Of a stretch of 56,823 nucleotides of DNA, positions 45,704 to 55,833 are shown piece by piece (the stretch's first letter is position 1; every line of letters begins with the position of its first letter). A program made the translations under genes and the position numbers. Source of the DNA: Folioceros fuciformis (taxonomy: Eukaryota; Anthocerotophyta; Anthocerotopsida; Anthocerotales); NCBI GenBank assembly GCA_049999805.1, contig JBNGIO010006211.1, positions 79,026 to 135,848 of the forward strand, written 5' to 3'. Under the pieces are notes generated by a model, which saw nothing but the letters and a program-made list of their open reading frames with translations, made no database searches and was not told the origin of the DNA.

Positions 45704-48151
45704 ATGGATGATGATTGGGACGATTCGGACTCTACCGACAACTACTCTGCTGGCGACCTCAACTTCGAGGAGACAGCGGACAAGGTCGGGTCCCGGATCG
45801 AGGTGAGATGTGCAGGTTCTTCGCAGGTTGCTGAGTGCACAGACGACAAGGATATTAGGAGAGCCCTAGGAACCCAGATATATCTTTTAAGTTGTACATA
45901 TTTTGAAATGATGTGACAGGCTTTCAGTTTAAGGTATCCGATAGGCCGGGGATGTGAAATCCCGATTGGGAGGATGTTCTGTCTGTCCTACCAGGATCCA
46001 CTAAGGGCTGTGATTGTGGGGACCCAGGGCACTCTGTTGAACTTTGGCCTTGTGTGAAAAGTCGGTCGTGTGCTGACATGTTTGCAACGTTTTGTGCTTT
46101 CAGGTCATTACCCAAGCTTCATTGCTTGCTGCCCAGGTATACTTTTGAACACACAATATTATTGTTGGATGCCCAGGTTTTTGTGTATGTTCCGCAGGAG
46201 GGGTCAATGAATTTTGGGATGATGTGGTGGTCCAGGGATTCACTCTGGTGGTCCAGGGATTCCCTCTGTTAGTCTGGTTGGTTAATTCAGAGTGTACATC
46301 TCAACAAAGTAGCTGATGTACTGGGCTTAAAGCTTCGCCATGCACGCACTCTACTCATCTACAATAGGTGGAATGTGGAGTCCTTGTTTGAGTCCCTGGT
46401 AGACTACGGCGAAGACAGATTGTTTCTGAAAGCTGGGCTGCCCCCGCGTGCACGGATGAACACATCTGGCTCAACCTCCGCTTCTGCAGGTGTCTTGGGA
46501 TCCAAACCACCGGAACCTTTCAAGTGTGGGGGTTGCTTGGAAGAGGTTTCACTTCCGGAGACGTGGACGATGTGTTGTGGGCACTGCTTCTGCAAGGAGT
46601 GTACGTGACGCTTCTCCCCATGCATTTGATTTTCAAGTCACTGTTTTATACCTTCTCGACCACTGCAGGAATGTACCTCTGGGTCTAGCAGTGCCCAGAG
46701 GGGCGGGCAAAAAGGAGTCTGGATTTTGCGTCGACCATGTGAACGGGGGATGAGGCCTGACTGTTCTGCTGATCCACGTCACCTGATCGCGTCGTTTGTT
46801 CAGGTTGGACAGCTCACATGAAAGTCAAGATTGGGGATGGTAAAAGCAAACGTGTCACCTGTATGGAACATGAGTGTAATGTTATATGTGATGAGGAAAA
46901 GGTGCGCGAGTTTGTGGGTGCAAGCGATCCTTAAATGTTGGAGCAATATGATCCGCTGTCTCTTGGAATCTTACGTGGAAGACAATGCGAGAGTGAAGTG
47001 GTGTCCTAGCAGCCCGCACTGTGGAAACGCTGTCAGCGTTGAAGGGGACCGTATCGCGAGATCCAGTGCATTTGTGGCCACCAGTTCTGTTTCAATTATA
47101 GGGAAGAGCCACACGCTCCATGCTCGTCTCATGTGGGAGCTATGGCTCAAGAAGAACAAAGATGATTCAGCGAGCGAGAACTGGGTAACAGTTTTCTCTC
47201 AGCGTTGTCCTACATGTAAGAGACCTGTGGAAAAGGATGGTGGCTGCAACTGGATCAGCTGTATCTGCGGCCAGCTCTTCTGGTAAGACATGTCTTCCTT
47301 GAAATTCTTCTCTAGATGTTTCACGCTAGAAGAAATCATGCATGCATACTGGGTGTGCACTATTTGTAAGTAAGTTGGTAGTATACTTCAGGGAGAGCAG
47401 CCGTTGTCTAGAGAACTACTGCAGGAGAGCCATCTGTGTGTTCTTGTTTGGCATCAAAACAATCATTCATTTGTCAAGTCATAGAGTATTGCCAATGCAT
47501 CCTAGTAGACTGGCCATGTACAAATTCTGTGTATGTTTTCTGTTCTTCAGAAGTGGTTATCTCACGGGGCTGACGACGTTGTATGTTTGTTAGCTGGCTA
47601 TGCGGTAGTGCAACCGGTGAGGCGTACGGTCGGGAAATAATCTCGGATCAAACTTGTGAAAAGATCGACCAGGAGACACGAAAGACAGCTGATCGACATT
47701 GGTCCGTCTTGGAGCGCTGGAGGAACTACCACTCGCGCTGGCTGATCCAATCAGGTTTCTTGCGGGTGGAAGATGAACAGCGTAAGGTCTTTCAGAGCGG
47801 AATCACAGCATCGGCAGCCGATGACTCCGTTGGCAAGGAGTACACCTGGATGACAAGTGGATTTGAAAGGCTCTTCTTGGGAAAGAAAACTTTGTCTTTT
47901 CTTTTCCTCTAGGATTCTTTATGTTTGGGAACGATATGTTCAAGGATGACATTTGTGAGGAGCAGAATACCGTAAATCAGGACCTCTTTGAGAATCAACA
48001 ACAGCGATTAGATCAGGCACTGGAGGAGCTGGACAAGCTTCTTAAGGCTGCCCTGGTGGGGAGCAAGAAAGTTGTGAGTAAACTTCCAAACCTCCAAGAG
48101 CAGGTCATAGCCTTGGCTGGGCTGATTGACGAGCTCTGCAGGAAAATGTAA
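45704..48151 (+). pseudogene. ARIADNE-type RBR ubiquitin ligase, copy 2, disrupted
   Basis: Exon 1 is 45704-45802 (MDDDWDDSDSTDNYSAGDL) and exon 2 is 46104-46135. A long exon follows to about 46603 (KVADVLGLKLRHARTLLIYNRWNVESLF, then RING1 CGGCLEEV...CCGHCFCKEC). RING1 continues after an intron near 46804 (CWTAHMKVKIGDG). Then comes an in-frame TAA after GASDP, where a Lys is expected. A 1-nt shift precedes LLESYVEDNARVKWCP, and further shifts lie around the IBR (CICGHQFCFN) and before MWELWLKKNKDD. RING2 is CPTCKRPVEKDGGCNWISCICGQLFW. The C-terminal Ariadne helices (RWRNYHSRW, QQRLDQALEELDKLLKAAL) run to about 48151. RBR proteins pass ubiquitin through a RING2 cysteine. With one nonsense and at least two frameshifts, a full product is unlikely. 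Confidence 0.83.
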
Positions 48152-48518
48152 GAATGTCTTGGTTGCTTGGTGATTGTTCGCTTGGCGTTTCCATGTGGAG
48201 ATTTTCATGTTCGTGCCGTGACTCATCTGGCTACTGCTCCGCGTGTGGCAGGCACGAGAGAATTGAGAAGGATTTCTTGGGCTCCTTGCAGTCAACAGTA
48301 CATGAAATAGCACCATACAGATCACAAGGTCCTGAATGTGATTCTGAGCTGGTGGACGATACAGGTAATACTGGAGTGAGTCCCGACCATTATCTTTCAA
48401 GGAATGATCATCCATGAATTGCAGGAGCCTCAGACTGTATTTGTTGGTAAAGGTTGGTATGAAAGGTAGCACGTACGCCTTGTCCAAGTTTGCAAGGTCG
48501 AGGACTTATTTGCTCAAA

Positions 48519-48699
48519 GCATCAGACTGTCCCAATGCTGTAGACATATTTGCAGAGCGCTGTCCTTGCGGGGCCAGATGATTGACCACTCTCGCATTCG
48601 AAACCATGTCCAAAGCAGCACAATGTCCCAATAAAGTAAAACATAGTTGCAAAACACTGTTCTTGCGAGGCTGGATCATTGAGGCCTCTGAATTCGAAA
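48519..48699. repeat. Diverged direct duplication of about 85 bp
   Basis: Copies at 48519-48603 and 48614-48699 share tgtcccaat, catatttgca/catagttgca, ctgtccttgcgggg/ctgttcttgcgagg and a terminal attcgaaa. No coding function is seen. Confidence 0.65.
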
Positions 48700-49183
48700 A
48701 ATTTCTCTCGAAATTGCGAAGTTCGTTGACCATGTTATCTCACTCGCTTAAACTTTTCGTCCATGTCCAAATCTTTAGCGTGCAAATGTGATTCGATCAG
48801 GAACACGCTGCTTCAGGAACACACAACGGAACACGCTCAGGTATGTCCAACTGGCCAACACCATCAGCATATATGCAGCTGCACCCGCAAGGCCCTCTCG
48901 CCTTCTCCTCTTCCGCATACGTTCTACTTGGGATTATAGGGAGTGAAATAGCTTTGTTGTCCAAGTACGTGAGATCTTGGAATTTGCAATTTGGCCCTCT
49001 TGGGATTGAAATAGTATTTCATTGGCGAAAAAGAGGTCCTGGAATCTATAATTTGGCCTTTCAAGGGAATGAAATAGTGTTTGGTTCTCAAAATAGAGAG
49101 ATCTTGGATTTTATAATTTAGCCCTCCTTGGCATGCTACTCCAACTCACTGCTATCCCTCCTAACAAATAAACCCTAAACCCT
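48700..49183. other. Non-coding, partly repetitive sequence
   Basis: Contains imperfect repeats around 48960-49130 with the phrases tgggattgaaatag, gaatgaaatagt and atcttgg.tttataattt.gccct. No gene is recognised. Confidence 0.45.
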
Positions 49184-49560
49184 AGCCACCTAAGGAGACT
49201 TATAGGAGTTTAGGGATGCCTATGCTGCTACAAATGCCTCTCACGGCCTAATTCTGCACGAGCCACCTAAGGAGACCTATAGGAGTTTGGGGACGCCTAC
49301 GCACCACTATGCCCTACCACTGGTCACTTTCTTGCTCTTACATTGCGACGAATGCCTCTCATTGCCTAAGTTACTACACTAGCCACCTAAGGAGACCTAT
49401 AGGAGTTTAGGGACGCTTATGCACCATTATGCCCTACCACCGGTCACTTTCTCACTCTTACATTGCGACGAATGACTCTCATGGCCTAACTTTGCACTAG
49501 CCACCTAAGGAGACCTATAGGAGTTTAGGGACACCTAAGCACCACTATGCCGTACCACCT
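49184..49560. repeat. Tandem repeat, main period about 118-120 bp
   Basis: The word agccacctaaggagac starts units at 49184, 49261, 49381 and about 49499. Each is followed by tataggagtttagggac, then catta/cactatgccctaccac, then ggtcactttct..ctcttacattgcgacgaatg. The first unit is shorter (77 bp) because the middle is missing. It lies directly upstream of an LTR. Confidence 0.88.
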
Positions 49561-49620
49561 AGCTAGACCACCTAGACCCTTGACAACTACAAAAACTCTT
49601 GATGGATTTGAGGAACACTC

Positions 49621-49790
49621 TGTTAGGAATGAAACCCTAACATTGTTTATACCTTAGTTGATAGACTAGGGGTTAGTCATTAAACTCAAGAGACATCACA
49701 AGTTTTGTATATAAGAGCTTCTATCTTAATTGAAACTCGCTCTCTTTGTATTATGTCCTTTTTAGCTAAATGCATGATATAAAGTAAACA
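49621..49790 (+). mobile_element. 5' LTR of a copia-type element (170 bp)
   Basis: Begins TGTTAGG and ends AACA immediately before a primer-binding site, so it has the TG...CA ends expected of an LTR. It contains a TATA-like box, tatataag, at 49708-49715. No second copy (3' LTR) was found by eye to the right within the window. Confidence 0.72.
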
Positions 49791-49802
49791 TGGTATCAGA
49801 GC
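49791..49802 (+). promoter_or_regulatory. Retrotransposon primer-binding site
   Basis: TGGTATCAGAGC is the standard plant copia-type site complementary to the 3' end of initiator methionine tRNA, where minus-strand DNA synthesis starts. It follows the LTR directly. Confidence 0.9.
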
Positions 49803-49937
49803 ACAACGATGCTTGAGTCTTCCGCTATATTAATGATGATTAGTCTTATGGCATCTAGGTTGGGTAGTTGTTTCCTATACTTGATCTAGAAATCATCATT
49901 ATAGCTAGATGAATTCTAGCTATTTTTCCTTACAAAT

Positions 49938-50381
49938 ATGACTAGAAGGAACGGTAGACGAGGTGAAAGAAATCCAGCACCATTGTCAGCTTCTTCTAGG
50001 TCATCTAGGGATCAATACATCTTACAATGTCATAATAATTTAATCTCTGAAGGTTGGATTTCTGACATAGATGAATTGAGAGCTAGAAGGGGCAGATTCT
50101 TTGCTGAACAGGCTTTGGTTAATCCTAGTTATTTTGAGGACAGAGTTCAAGCTCACAGGGAGCGAATCCTAGCATGTTCTCAGCAAAGAGATGGCGACGA
50201 TGTGGAGCGGTCATCTCCTGACAGAGGGGTGGAGAGTCTTATAGAAGAATCTCTTTATCTCTCCACCAATCCACGCTCAATTGACAGAATATTGAGGCGC
50301 CTGGAAGTACTGGAATTAGCGTTGGTGCGATTTGTTGCGAACACGTTCACCTTTCTTGGTGGAAATCTCTTCCGACGTTGA
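49938..50381 (+). other. ORF inside the LTR element, unidentified
   Basis: A 147-codon frame starts MTRRNGRRGERNPAP about 135 bp after the primer-binding site. The product is basic, then acidic, with SYFEDRVQAHRERIL, and predicted mainly helical. It lacks a zinc knuckle and does not look like the gag sequence found at 51.1 kb. It could be the N-terminal gag of a different element or a captured sequence. Confidence 0.35.
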
Positions 50382-51079
50382 ATCTGTTCGGAGAGAAGTG
50401 CTTTTAGTGGCGAATAATATTTCTAATCTCTCAGTGAGAAATTGTCCAGCCCCAATCTCTGGATTGCAGCCATCAGCGGCATTGTTTCTGGAGACACTTG
50501 TTCCTACGAGAGAAGTTGGTGCTACAGGCACAAAGTGAGGCAAAAGATGCAAATTTGAAACGGCAGAAATCAGTCAAGGAGAGAGGTGTGCAAGCTTGCA
50601 GCCCAGCTACCAATCGGCGCCCCTGATGAAGGCGCCTATTAGAGTGGCTGCCAGCTCTACACACTCTTGCTTGGTTGGACTAATCTACCGCTTAATCTTG
50701 CATCTCCTCGCGTCTCCCACGCCAGCCACCAGGGTTAAGGGCACCGGTTAGTTTTTGGTTCATGGGACTTTTCTGGTTCTTAGGGTTTAAGGTGTCGTTT
50801 CACAATTAAACCTAGGCCTCTACTTTATTTTACCTGTAGTGAGTTGGCTAGGACTCTGTGCCAGAATAGCCTTGTTCCTCTTCTCGCGTACTTCTCTTTG
50901 TAGCTGAAGTCCCTGTATAACATTTGTTAGTACAGCCTACATGTAATCTAAGGACACATTTTACCTGTAGGTTATGTTTATATTGAATTCAGATTCAGAG
51001 CCACTCTCTTGGCTGTTCTCGAATCCGCCTCTTCCTTAGCCCATTTCCTCATGAACACATTGCTATTGCCACAACATCT
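50382..51079. other. Sequence between the LTR-element ORF and the copia gag
   Basis: No conserved domain. A second LTR might be expected somewhere here if two elements are nested, but I found no TG...CA unit repeated elsewhere. Confidence 0.4.
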
Positions 51080-54000
51080 ACAGGCTCAACTTACACAGGT
51101 GAGTTCAAAGAAAAGGACAGATTCGACATGACTCAGGTCCGGTTTGAAAGCTGGAGAGCTCGCATGAAGGCACACCTCAACGCTTGCAACGTATGGGAGT
51201 ATGCTGATGGTTCTCTCCCAGATCCTTCCATTGTTCCTGTTGGTGGATAACAACCCACACAGGATGTTATACACAAAGTGGAAGAAGGGCAACAAGATCG
51301 CCTTTGCGATCCTTCTATTAGGGCTTGATGAAACCACTGTTACTGAGGTGGAGTTTCTCACAACAGCAGCAGCAGCATGGAAACAACTAGTTGACACGTA
51401 CCAAGTACAGAACATACTTACTCTAGTAGCTACTCGAAATGCTTTCCATGCGTTGCGTCTGAAGGATGGAGAATCTATGGGAGCACATGTGTCCAAGCTG
51501 TGTTATCTAAGAGTGGAGTTGGCTGGGCTCAACAGCAAGATCTCAGAGGTGGACATGACTGCACAGCTCATTGCCAGCCTCCCTGCCTCATATCAGACGT
51601 TTGTGTCCAGCCAGAATGTATCTCTAAGGGAAACATGTGCTGTTGTAGCAACTGGTAGACATGCAACCTTTAACTTCAATGAAGTTGTTGGTGCTCTCCT
51701 GCAAGAAGAACAGAGTCATAAGACAAGTTCAAGAAGCCACCTACGTGGTGACAAGGTCATGTTTGCTGCTAAGGGCAAATAACCTTGGAAGGGCAAGGAT
51801 AAGAAAAAGGAGAAAAATAGTAATAGTGGCAGTCAGAATAAACATACCTTGCCTAGAGGTTCCAGTAAACGCCAGGGTAATTGTAACTGGTGTGGCATTT
51901 TGGGTCACAGGGAAAGGGACTGCCGGAAAAAGAAATAGGGGGAGCCCAAGAGTTCCAAAGCCAAAGTTCATGTAACTTCTAAGGAATAGAAGCTGTCTCG
52001 TTCTCAGCATAAGAGTGGGAGTACTGTTCTCACAGTTTGCCTCACGGCTTATAAAGAACGGACATCTTCCTAGTTTGTTGATTCAAGTGCAACCACACAT
52101 ATCTGCAACAATCGTGATCTGTTCTCCAACGTGCACAAGCAGTAGTCACCTCAACTTGTGTATGTGGGTGATGCTCGTGGAGTGCATGTAAAAGGGACAG
52201 GCTAAGTGGACATACCTCTACTTGGTGGTTCAGTCTTGCATCTTGATGACGTTCTGTTTGTCCCAGAGATGAGCAAGAATCTCCTGTCCATAAGAGCTCT
52301 TGTCCAGAGTCAGCAGTATGTATTTAAGTTTGAGAACAGGAAGTGCTATATTTACAGGCAGTCTTGTCCTAATGTCTCTGTTGCTAAGGCTGTTCTTACT
52401 AATGATCTGTATCAATTAGTGACTGTCCACAAGCCTAAGGTCAGGGCACTAGTTGCTACTCATAAGTTCCAAGCTAATCTCTGGCATGCACGATTAGGTC
52501 ATGTTAATAAATCTAAGCTAGATCTAATGTCGTCATCCAGCTGCTACAGAGAACCACTATATGCTTTAAGCATCTTGACATATGTAGTTCGTGTGTCTTG
52601 TCTAAGCAAAAAGAACTACCCTTCAAGAACAAATTAGATACTAGGGCTACTACAGTGTTAGAGCTCATTCATGCTGATGTGGCTGGAAAACTCCCTGTTA
52701 AGTCTCTTGGGAGAGCCAAATATTATCTCTCTCACAGATGACTTCTCTCGGTACACTTGGATTTTTCCTTTGAAGCTAAAAAGTGATGTCTTTGAGACCA
52801 TTGCTTCCTAGATAACAATGGTTCAATGTCAAACAAGAAAATTGCTTAAGTGTTTCCGGACAGATAACGGAGGGGAATTTACAGGTCATGAGTTTGATCA
52901 CCTGTTTCGGCAGTTTGGAATTACTCTTTAGCTGTTTATTGCCTATACCCAGCAGCAGAACGGAGTTGTTGAACACAAGAACCAAACACTCATGGGGATG
53001 ACCAGAAGTATGCTCTCCTGGGCCTCATTGTCAAAAGAATTCTGGCTAGAGGCTGTAGTGACAGCCACGTATATCCTTAATCGAGTGATCACTTCAGCTC
53101 CTCTAGGAATGGCTCCATATGAAGGTTTCTGGGGCAAGAAACCTAGTCTTCTTCATCTTTGAGTTTTTGGCTCTATGGCGTTTGCTTATATCCCTGAAGC
53201 CAGAAGAGGGAAGTTAGATGATAAGGCTAAACCCTTAATCTTTCTGGGGTATTCTCAGGAGTCTAAAGCTTATAAGTTATATGACCCTCAAACATCCAAA
53301 ATTACCTTATCTCGCAACTGTACTTTCAAGGAACTCTCTTCTCCTAAGTTGCATGTTGATCCAACTAGAGATACATCTCCTCTAGATGAAGATCCTTCTC
53401 TGGATTCTCCCTATATGTATCCTGTCTCAGATGGAGATTCGCCTAAAGTACAGGATCATGAGGATGCTAATCAAGCTGTACTGGGTAATGGCAACATCAC
53501 TGAAGATGAACAGACTAAGGAAGTGTTAGCCGATTTACCTGCTGCTCCTGTTCTGGATGAAGATGATTTGAATTCTTCTGGTCAGGATGTTGAGGATGGT
53601 CCTCTTACTGCGATGGATGAGGATGGACAGTCCATGCAAGGTTCTGAAGATGTGCTGTCCAACTCTGATTCTCATGTTGGTGATCCTGCACAAGAAGGTT
53701 CAGATGTAGTTCAACCAGAAACGAGATATCCAACTCGTGAGCAACGAAGAAGGGAAAATTGGTTGGAACCACCCTATCAAGCTTTTGATTTTCACCGACC
53801 TGCTGTAAATGTCTCAGATCTTCATGTCCCTGATGTTAGACCAGATCCTCAGACATATTCAAAGGCTCTGAATGGACCAGATGGAGACCACTGGTGGAAA
53901 TCTATACAAGACGAGTATAATCGTCTTATTAACAACAGACCATGGGAGCTTGTTGACCTACCAGTTGGAAGAAAACCCATTAGCTGCAAGTGGGTCTTCA

Positions 54001-55280
54001 AGACCAAGTTGAAGTCTGATGGGACCATTGCACGCTACAAATCTAGATCAGTAGCTAGGGGGTTTAGTCAAATCCCAAGGATAGACTATGGTGAGACGTT
54101 TTCCCTAGTGGTCAAGCCCCCGTCCATTCGCATTTTGCTTGCAATGGCTACTGAGTACAATTTGGAGGTGCACCAGATGGATGTGTGCACTGCATTTCTT
54201 CATGGTGAACTTGAGGAAATGCTGTATATGCAGCAACCAAAGGGGTTCGTCAATAAGAAGGATGCCCAGAAAGTATGTCACTTGTTGAAAACTATTTATG
54301 GACTGAAGTAAAGTCCCCGGGCTTGGCATAAAAGAATTATTAAATACCTGTGTAAGCTGGGTTTTCTTCAAAGTCCGGCGGATACCAATGTCTTCTATCT
54401 GGCTTCAGGTGCTTTGTTTGTCATCTTGGCATTGTATTTTGATGAATGTGTCTTGCTGGGTAATGACCTAGGCCAGATGGACAAAGTTAAAGACATGTTA
54501 CGACAGGAGTTTGAAATGACTTACCACGGTGAACTCCAGTTTTGCTTAGGAATTCAGATTCTTAGAAATAGGCAAGCAGGTCAAATCATACTCCATCAAA
54601 CTAAGTACCTTAAGGAAATCTTGAAGCGGTTTAATCTGGATGCAGCTCGTCCTGTGACCACACCATCAACTGTGGGGGAGAAGTTGACACAAGCCATGTC
54701 ACCACAGAGTCCGGATGCGATTTCTGACATGAGCCTTGTGCCTTATGCTGAAGCTGTGGGTTGCTTGATTTTTCTAGCAAATTGGACAAGGCCAGTCATT
54801 AGTTATGCAGTACGTCAGGCTTCTCAATTCCTCAAACAACCTGGATGGTTACACTAGGCGGCTGTTAAAAAATGCATATATAGATATCTTAAAGGAACCA
54901 TCTCGTATGGTCTTCACTACACATTCAGTGGGAGCAACATTTTAACACTTATCTCTTATGCTAATGCCGACTAGGCGTCTAATGCTGACACTCGTAGGAG
55001 CTTGTCGGCATACTGCTTCATGTTGTCCTCAGGATCTGTTAGTTGGAGCTGTTTAAAGCAGACTTCCCTTGCTCTGTCCTCTACTGAGGCGGAGTACAAA
55101 GCTCTTACAGATTCCTGCAAGAAGGCTGAATGGCAACGACAGTTCTTAGAGTCAGTAAATCAAACTCAAAAAGGGCCTACATTGCTTCACTGTGACAATC
55201 TGAGTGCTATAGCTCTTGTCTCTAATCCTAGATTCCATGCACGCACAAAACATATAGAATTGTACCATCACTAACAGTGT
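51080..55280 (+). mobile_element. Degenerate Ty1/copia retrotransposon, internal region
   Basis: Domain order is gag, protease, integrase, RT, RNase H, the Ty1/copia order. Gag (about 51100-51780) ends near a CCHC knuckle (CNWCGILGHRERDC, 51882-51923). The protease has VDSSAT where DSGAT is usual (52074 onward). The integrase has WHARLGHV, DDFSRYTW, RTDNGGEF and QQQNGVVEH. RT (about 53860-54840) has WVFKTKLKSDG, HQMDVCTAFLHGEL and, at the catalytic box, YFDE instead of YVDD. RNase H (54960-55262) has STEAEYKAL and HARTKHIE. Stops interrupt the frame at 52071, 52143, 52203, 52809, 52929, 53160, 54309, 54855 and 54972, plus frameshifts in gag. The element cannot move on its own. Whether the LTR at 49.6 kb belongs to it is uncertain. 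Confidence 0.93.
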
Positions 55281-55833
55281 CTAACCCAGACAGGCATATT
55301 CCGCCATTTCAGGCTTCGCGAGATTTTGACGTTGGAAACTCATGTAAGATATTTGCATTTTCCCTTGTTTTTGTCAGGAGAACTCGAAATGTGGCCTAAA
55401 AGAGTGGTGAGTATGAACTTAATCATCAATTGTTTCCAAAGTACTAGCAAATTTGCAGGTGTCATTGCAATCAAATACATGACCAAACCTCGTAATATGG
55501 CGGGTATCACGTAATTCACGTGTTATCGGATTCCATGTAAAGTCGTAGGTGTTTGAGCGATACCTCATATCAGGTGACCCTATTCCTCAAAATTATCTTC
55601 CGTTGATATCTATATGCATTTTTCAGAAACGGTAACGAAATAGAACACCAGTGACCCGGCGCGGAACAAGCGGGAGTGCACTGGTAGACCGGCGCACTCT
55701 TTAGTCTAGTGCGCCGATTGACCGGCGCACACTGCCAAAGGCACATGTATGTCAAGTGGAAAACGAAACTTGACTGGCGCTACATACAATAATTATTATA
55801 CCAGTTTGTACTTAACACTTTTATCTAAAAGTC
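55281..55833. other. Region after the copia RNase H, with a GC-rich palindrome
   Basis: The expected 3' LTR is not recognisable. Around 55650-55735 the sequence turns GC-rich, with repeated gaccggcgcac and a perfect inverted repeat (listed separately). Confidence 0.5.
55690..55716. repeat. 9-bp perfect inverted repeat with 9-nt loop
   Basis: CGGCGCACT (55690-55698) and AGTGCGCCG (55708-55716) flank ctttagtct. A third copy of ccggcgcac follows at 55722-55730, and accggcgcac occurs as a direct repeat at 55688 and 55721. Confidence 0.85.

Noticed and set aside
49184-49560. CRISPR-like array
   Set aside because: The repeats are long and contiguous without unique spacers, and the host is a plant nuclear genome.
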